This document shows positions 61,276 to 64,000 of a DNA stretch of 64,000 nucleotides, in pieces. Below the pieces are notes generated by a model. That model saw only the letters and a program-made list of their open reading frames with translations. It made no database searches and was not told where the DNA came from. Made by a program: the position numbers and the translations under genes. This DNA comes from Diplonema japonicum (taxonomy: Eukaryota > Euglenozoa > Diplonemea > Diplonemida > Diplonemidae), in contig OZ025707.1 in NCBI GenBank assembly GCA_964019335.1, forward strand, positions 447,803 to 511,802. The letters run 5' to 3'. How positions within the stretch are numbered: the stretch's first letter is position 1; each line of letters starts with the position of its first letter.

Positions 61276-64000
61276 ATGGATCCAAGACGGAACGCAAGAG
61301 GAGGTGACCGCGCAAACCGCAGGGAGAAGGAACCCCGACAGGCCGCCAGGCTGCACACGACGCCAGGGCCGACCCAACCAGACTATCTGGTTGGGCAGTA
61401 TGAATCCCCACCCCCTAGATCCCCCCACCCCCCTTTAGAAAAAAAAAATAAAATAAAAAAATCACTAGCAGAGACCGCGGTTTTGACCGCCGCTGCTACA
61501 GCCACGGCCGCCCCAGCCGCCCTGAACGCCGCAGCCGACCCTGCCGCCCTGATCGCCGCAACTGAGACCGCCGCAGCCGCCCCTGCCGCAGCCACGACCG
61601 CCGCGACCACGACCCCTGCAGCCGACCCTGCTATTGTTGAAGAGGGAAGAAAAGAGGGAGAAAAAAAGGGGTGGGTACTGGTGTATGGTGAACACCCTCC
61701 CGGGTTGAGGACGGGCCCTGCCCCTGCCTTCCCGAAAGCCCTGCTTTCAGGAAAGTGGGAGGCCCTGTCTGGGAACTCAGGGAGGGAGACCCTCCAATAC
61801 GGGTACCGGTGGGAGGGGACGAACGCCAAGGTGCGCCCCACCACGGGGATCCCAGGGGGGGCGGAGGGGTGGGTGAGGGAGGTGGCCGCCGCCGCAGGAC
61901 TCAAGGTGGTCCCCAACCAGGTACTTGTCAACAAGTACAAGTCTGGTTGTGGGATTGCCGCCCACAAGGACGACGCGAGGCTGGGACCGATTGTCCTAGT
62001 CCTCTCGTACGGAGCCGAGACCACAATGGTCATGAGGAGGGGGGACAGGGTGGCGAGATACCTGGTGCCCCCCTTCTCATGGGCACTGTTGGAAGGTGAA
62101 GCGAGACACCAGTGGACGCACCACATCCCGTCCGGGATGTCCACTGGTGTCAGGGTGTCGATCACCCTGCGTGCGGTAGGCCCCAAGCTCACCCGCACAC
62201 CCCAGGAAGACCCATCCCCTGGGTTAACAGACGAACCCCCTTTTTTAGATCCCCTTTTTTGTGGGCAAGGGGGGGTGGCACTCCCGAGAGAGGATAGTGC
62301 CCCACCCGCCCCCTTTTTTTTTTTAGAACCCTCTTCGGAGGAAAACAGACCCTCTTCGGAGGAAAATAGAGAGAAAGGGGAAGAGGTGGCACTCCCGAGA
62401 GAGGGTGGTGCTCCTCCCCCCCATTTGTCCCCCCCTTTTTCATTTTTAGAGCCCTCTCCAGAGGAACCCTCCACGGAGGTAAAAAACAGACCCTCTTCGG
62501 AGGAAAACAGAGAGAGAGGGGAAGAGGTGGCACTCCCAAGAGAGGGTAGTGTTCCTCCCCCCCATTTGTCCCCCCCTTTTTCTTTTATAGAGCCCTCTCC
62601 AGAGGGACCCTCCACGGAGGTGAAAAACAGACCCTCTTCGGAGGAAAAAAAGGCAGAGGGAGAGACAGCACGCCCGAGAGAAGGTAGTGCCCCTCCCTCT
62701 CTGCCCCCCATTTTTTCTGGACCCTCTACGGAGGTGTACACCCTGGTCCCCAAGGGCCGGGGGCTTTTTTTGAGGGTGGAAGGGAAAGAAAAAAAAAAAA
62801 CAAACAAGGAGGAACCTTTTTTCTTTTCAAACAACCAGGGGGACCCAGCATCCACCCCCACCGCCCGCCAAGGTGTGGTTGGGGCGGAGGCTGCGAGCGA
62901 CGTGAGAGCACCACTGCACACCCTTGTGAGAAGACAGAAAAGAGCCCCCTGGATTGCCATGGGTGGCAGGGAACCTAAGCCAGCGCCCAAGCGGAAGAAG
63001 AACAGGAGGAGGCACAGGAGCGAAACGGCCCTTCAGAGGCGTCGGGAGAAGAGGACCAAGGCGAGGGAGGGGGCGAGGGAGGCTGCCAGACAGGAGAAGA
63101 AAAGGCACCGTCGTGCGAGGAAAGAAGGGAGGAGGAGGGCCCGCAGAGAGGAACACGAGGCCGCCCTGGAACAGAAGCCAGATGACCCTGCAATGGGGCT
63201 GAAGCGGACCGAGGTGGGAACGCCTGGAGCCCAACCCCTGGCACCCAGAATCCCGGCACCTGGGGCTGCAACCGGCGCAAGGAGGCACCGCAGACGGACG
63301 GGACACAGCAAGGAAGGGGTGAGATGGGAGCACCTGGGGGCGTGGGCCTGGGTCGCCCTGTTCTCCCTCTTGCTGATCCCAGGGGTGAGGCAGGTGCTGG
63401 GGGCGGGCGTCGGGATGGCCCCCTCCTTCCTGCATGCGGCAGTGTTGTGGAAGAGGCCGGGGAGCGACAGGAGGACCACCCGCAGGTCAAGGGTACAGGT
63501 GGGGCCCCGAGGGGATGAATGGTCCGCCGGGGAGCTCGCTTGGCTAGCGGTAGGGGGCACTCTGGTGGGAAGCACTTCAGTTTGGATAGGGCTGATGTCG
63601 CTCTGGGCCATGGCGGAAGTGATGGTGGGGAAAGCTGGTGCTGGCCCGACCCAGAGATTCGGACCGGTAAAGCTGAAGAAGACAAGACGCGGATCGAGAG
63701 GTCACTACCGGCCGGTGTACTTGGGCCCGCCTAGAAGCTCAAGACGCAGAAAAAAGAAGGAGGACGCCAAGCAAGCGGCGAAGGAACGAGCTGAGACGGA
63801 GGATAAGCTCTTTCAGGCCGAACACCTGGACGCAAACCCGCAAACCCGCAAACCCCGCAAACCCGCAAACCCGCAAACCCGCAAACCCGCAAACCCGCAA
63901 ACCCGCAAACCCGCAAACCCGCAAACCCGCAAACCCGCAAACCCGCAAACCCGCAAACCCGCAAACCCGCAAACCCGCAAACCCGCAAACCCGCAAACCC
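61276..64000 (+). CDS. AlkB-type 2-oxoglutarate/Fe(II) oxygenase in a giant open frame, 3' end beyond window
   Basis: I traced this frame codon by codon: no stop occurs from the ATG at 61276 to base 64000 (908 codons). Residues about 65-120 are Ala/Thr/Pro-rich. About 130-305 is an AlkB core: NQVLVNKYKSG, AAHKDD with iron ligands H230 and D232, LVLSYGAETTM, QWTHHIP with the third ligand at H282 or H283, and RVSITLR with R293 and R299 for 2-oxoglutarate and the fold. AlkB enzymes demethylate N-alkyl bases in DNA or RNA. About 340-480 are tandem acidic/Pro repeats. About 560-680 is strongly Arg/Lys-rich. Two hydrophobic helices follow (WAWVALFSLLLIPG; about 755-785). From about residue 853 the frame enters the octamer satellite (QTRKPANP repeats). 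Sequence is GC-rich, unlike other genes here. Confidence 0.85.
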   Translation, partial: MDPRRNARGGDRANRREKEPRQAARLHTTPGPTQPDYLVGQYESPPPRSPHPPLEKKNKIKKSLAETAVLTAAATATAAPAALNAAADPAALIAATETAAAAPAAATTAATTTPAADPAIVEEGRKEGEKKGWVLVYGEHPPGLRTGPAPAFPKALLSGKWEALSGNSGRETLQYGYRWEGTNAKVRPTTGIPGGAEGWVREVAAAAGLKVVPNQVLVNKYKSGCGIAAHKDDARLGPIVLVLSYGAETTMVMRRGDRVARYLVPPFSWALLEGEARHQWTHHIPSGMSTGVRVSITLRAVGPKLTRTPQEDPSPGLTDEPPFLDPLFCGQGGVALPREDSAPPAPFFFLEPSSEENRPSSEENREKGEEVALPREGGAPPPHLSPPFSFLEPSPEEPSTEVKNRPSSEENRERGEEVALPREGSVPPPHLSPPFSFIEPSPEGPSTEVKNRPSSEEKKAEGETARPREGSAPPSLPPIFSGPSTEVYTLVPKGRGLFLRVEGKEKKKTNKEEPFFFSNNQGDPASTPTARQGVVGAEAASDVRAPLHTLVRRQKRAPWIAMGGREPKPAPKRKKNRRRHRSETALQRRREKRTKAREGAREAARQEKKRHRRARKEGRRRARREEHEAALEQKPDDPAMGLKRTEVGTPGAQPLAPRIPAPGAATGARRHRRRTGHSKEGVRWEHLGAWAWVALFSLLLIPGVRQVLGAGVGMAPSFLHAAVLWKRPGSDRRTTRRSRVQVGPRGDEWSAGELAWLAVGGTLVGSTSVWIGLMSLWAMAEVMVGKAGAGPTQRFGPVKLKKTRRGSRGHYRPVYLGPPRSSRRRKKKEDAKQAAKERAETEDKLFQAEHLDANPQTRKPRKPANPQTRKPANPQTRKPANPQTRKPANPQTRKPANPQTRKPANPQT
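62275..62700 (+). repeat. Tandem repeats of about 112-140 bp within the AlkB frame
   Basis: Four units start near 62275, 62387, 62527 and 62665 with GTGGCACTCCCGAGAGAG or close variants. Each contains CCCTCTTCGGAGGAAAA and a CCCCTTTTT tract. Unit lengths of about 112, 140 and 138 bp differ by insertions that keep the frame. Confidence 0.8.
63831..64000. repeat. Octamer satellite (CGCAAACC)n, continues past window
   Basis: About 21 copies of CGCAAACC in 170 bp, with one extra C after the third copy. The complementary strand is GGTTTGCG, that is (GGGTTTGC)n, G-rich like a telomere repeat. The + strand contains no T and the repeat has no stop codon in any of six frames, so open frames here carry no information. 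A short relative, GCGCAAACCCGCAACC, lies at about 61048. Confidence 0.95.

Noticed and set aside
61383-62990. 535-codon open frame on the - strand
   Set aside because: It is antisense to the AlkB frame. Its translation is Ser/Gly/Pro-rich repeat sequence without a domain, as expected of GC-rich DNA read backwards.
63739-63996. Octamer-encoded RVCGFAGL repeat protein on the - strand
   Set aside because: The 8-bp unit has no stop in any frame, so every frame is open by composition alone.
63831-64000. True telomere at the window's right end
   Set aside because: The G-rich strand runs the wrong way for a right-hand end, and the array is cut by the window, so terminal position is not shown.

Overview
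This window is nuclear DNA of a microbial eukaryote. It carries about 23 protein genes, all on the + strand. Stop codons TAA, TAG and TGA are all used as stops. At least 26 short GT-AG introns (33-75 bp, one of 135 bp) can be placed by phase and by protein continuity. Spaces between genes, and many introns, are full of A/T homopolymers, with G or C runs up to about 25 nt. A one-direction array, pyrimidine-AG sites just upstream of several ATGs and a few tiny cis-introns suggest a trans-splicing protist such as a euglenozoan, perhaps a diplonemid. That assignment is inference: no spliced-leader gene was seen, and dinoflagellate-like lineages also make such arrays.

Layout. 0-8.2 kb: a 5'-truncated coiled-coil protein, a two-repeat protein with an NLS-like tail, a second coiled-coil protein and a tiny glutaredoxin-like protein. 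8.2-11.3 kb: a gene-poor stretch with a decayed gene fragment and a small inverted-repeat element. 11.3-26 kb: a Gln/RGG-rich RNA-binding-type protein, a NELF-C/D (TH1) homologue, a RABL6-type GTPase, a degenerate SET protein, an SH3/EF-hand-like protein, an XRN 5'-3' exoribonuclease fused to CCCH and RRM modules, and the first of two related unknown genes. 26-34 kb: a mobile-element region with a 1-kb terminal-inverted-repeat element, the second paralogue, a 1.75-kb DDE transposon with perfect 38-bp ends and a broken transposase, a large-subunit rRNA fragment, a 200-N assembly gap and a poly-G-flanked miniature element. 34-60 kb: a large caspase-fold-like protein, a Ser/Pro/Arg-rich EF-hand-like protein, a helical-repeat protein, a four-domain voltage-gated cation channel, a coiled-coil protein, a membrane protein, an ankyrin protein, a possible axonemal protein, a bacterial-type UDP-galactopyranose mutase and a possible FAM227-like protein.

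60.6-64 kb: composition changes to GC-rich. A reading frame opens at 61276 and has no stop before the window edge. It encodes an Ala-rich leader, a complete AlkB-type Fe(II)/2-oxoglutarate oxygenase core, tandem acidic/Pro repeats, a long Arg-rich region and two hydrophobic segments, then enters an (8-bp)n satellite, CGCAAACC. This AlkB/satellite unit is the most unusual object in the window.

The genes do not form a pathway. Several fit RNA metabolism or transcription (NELF-C/D, XRN, RGG protein), others cilia or cytoskeleton (RABL6, coiled coils, FAM227-like, MIP-like), as expected of a motile protist with polycistronic gene arrays. All calls rest on reading motifs by eye; no database search was run.
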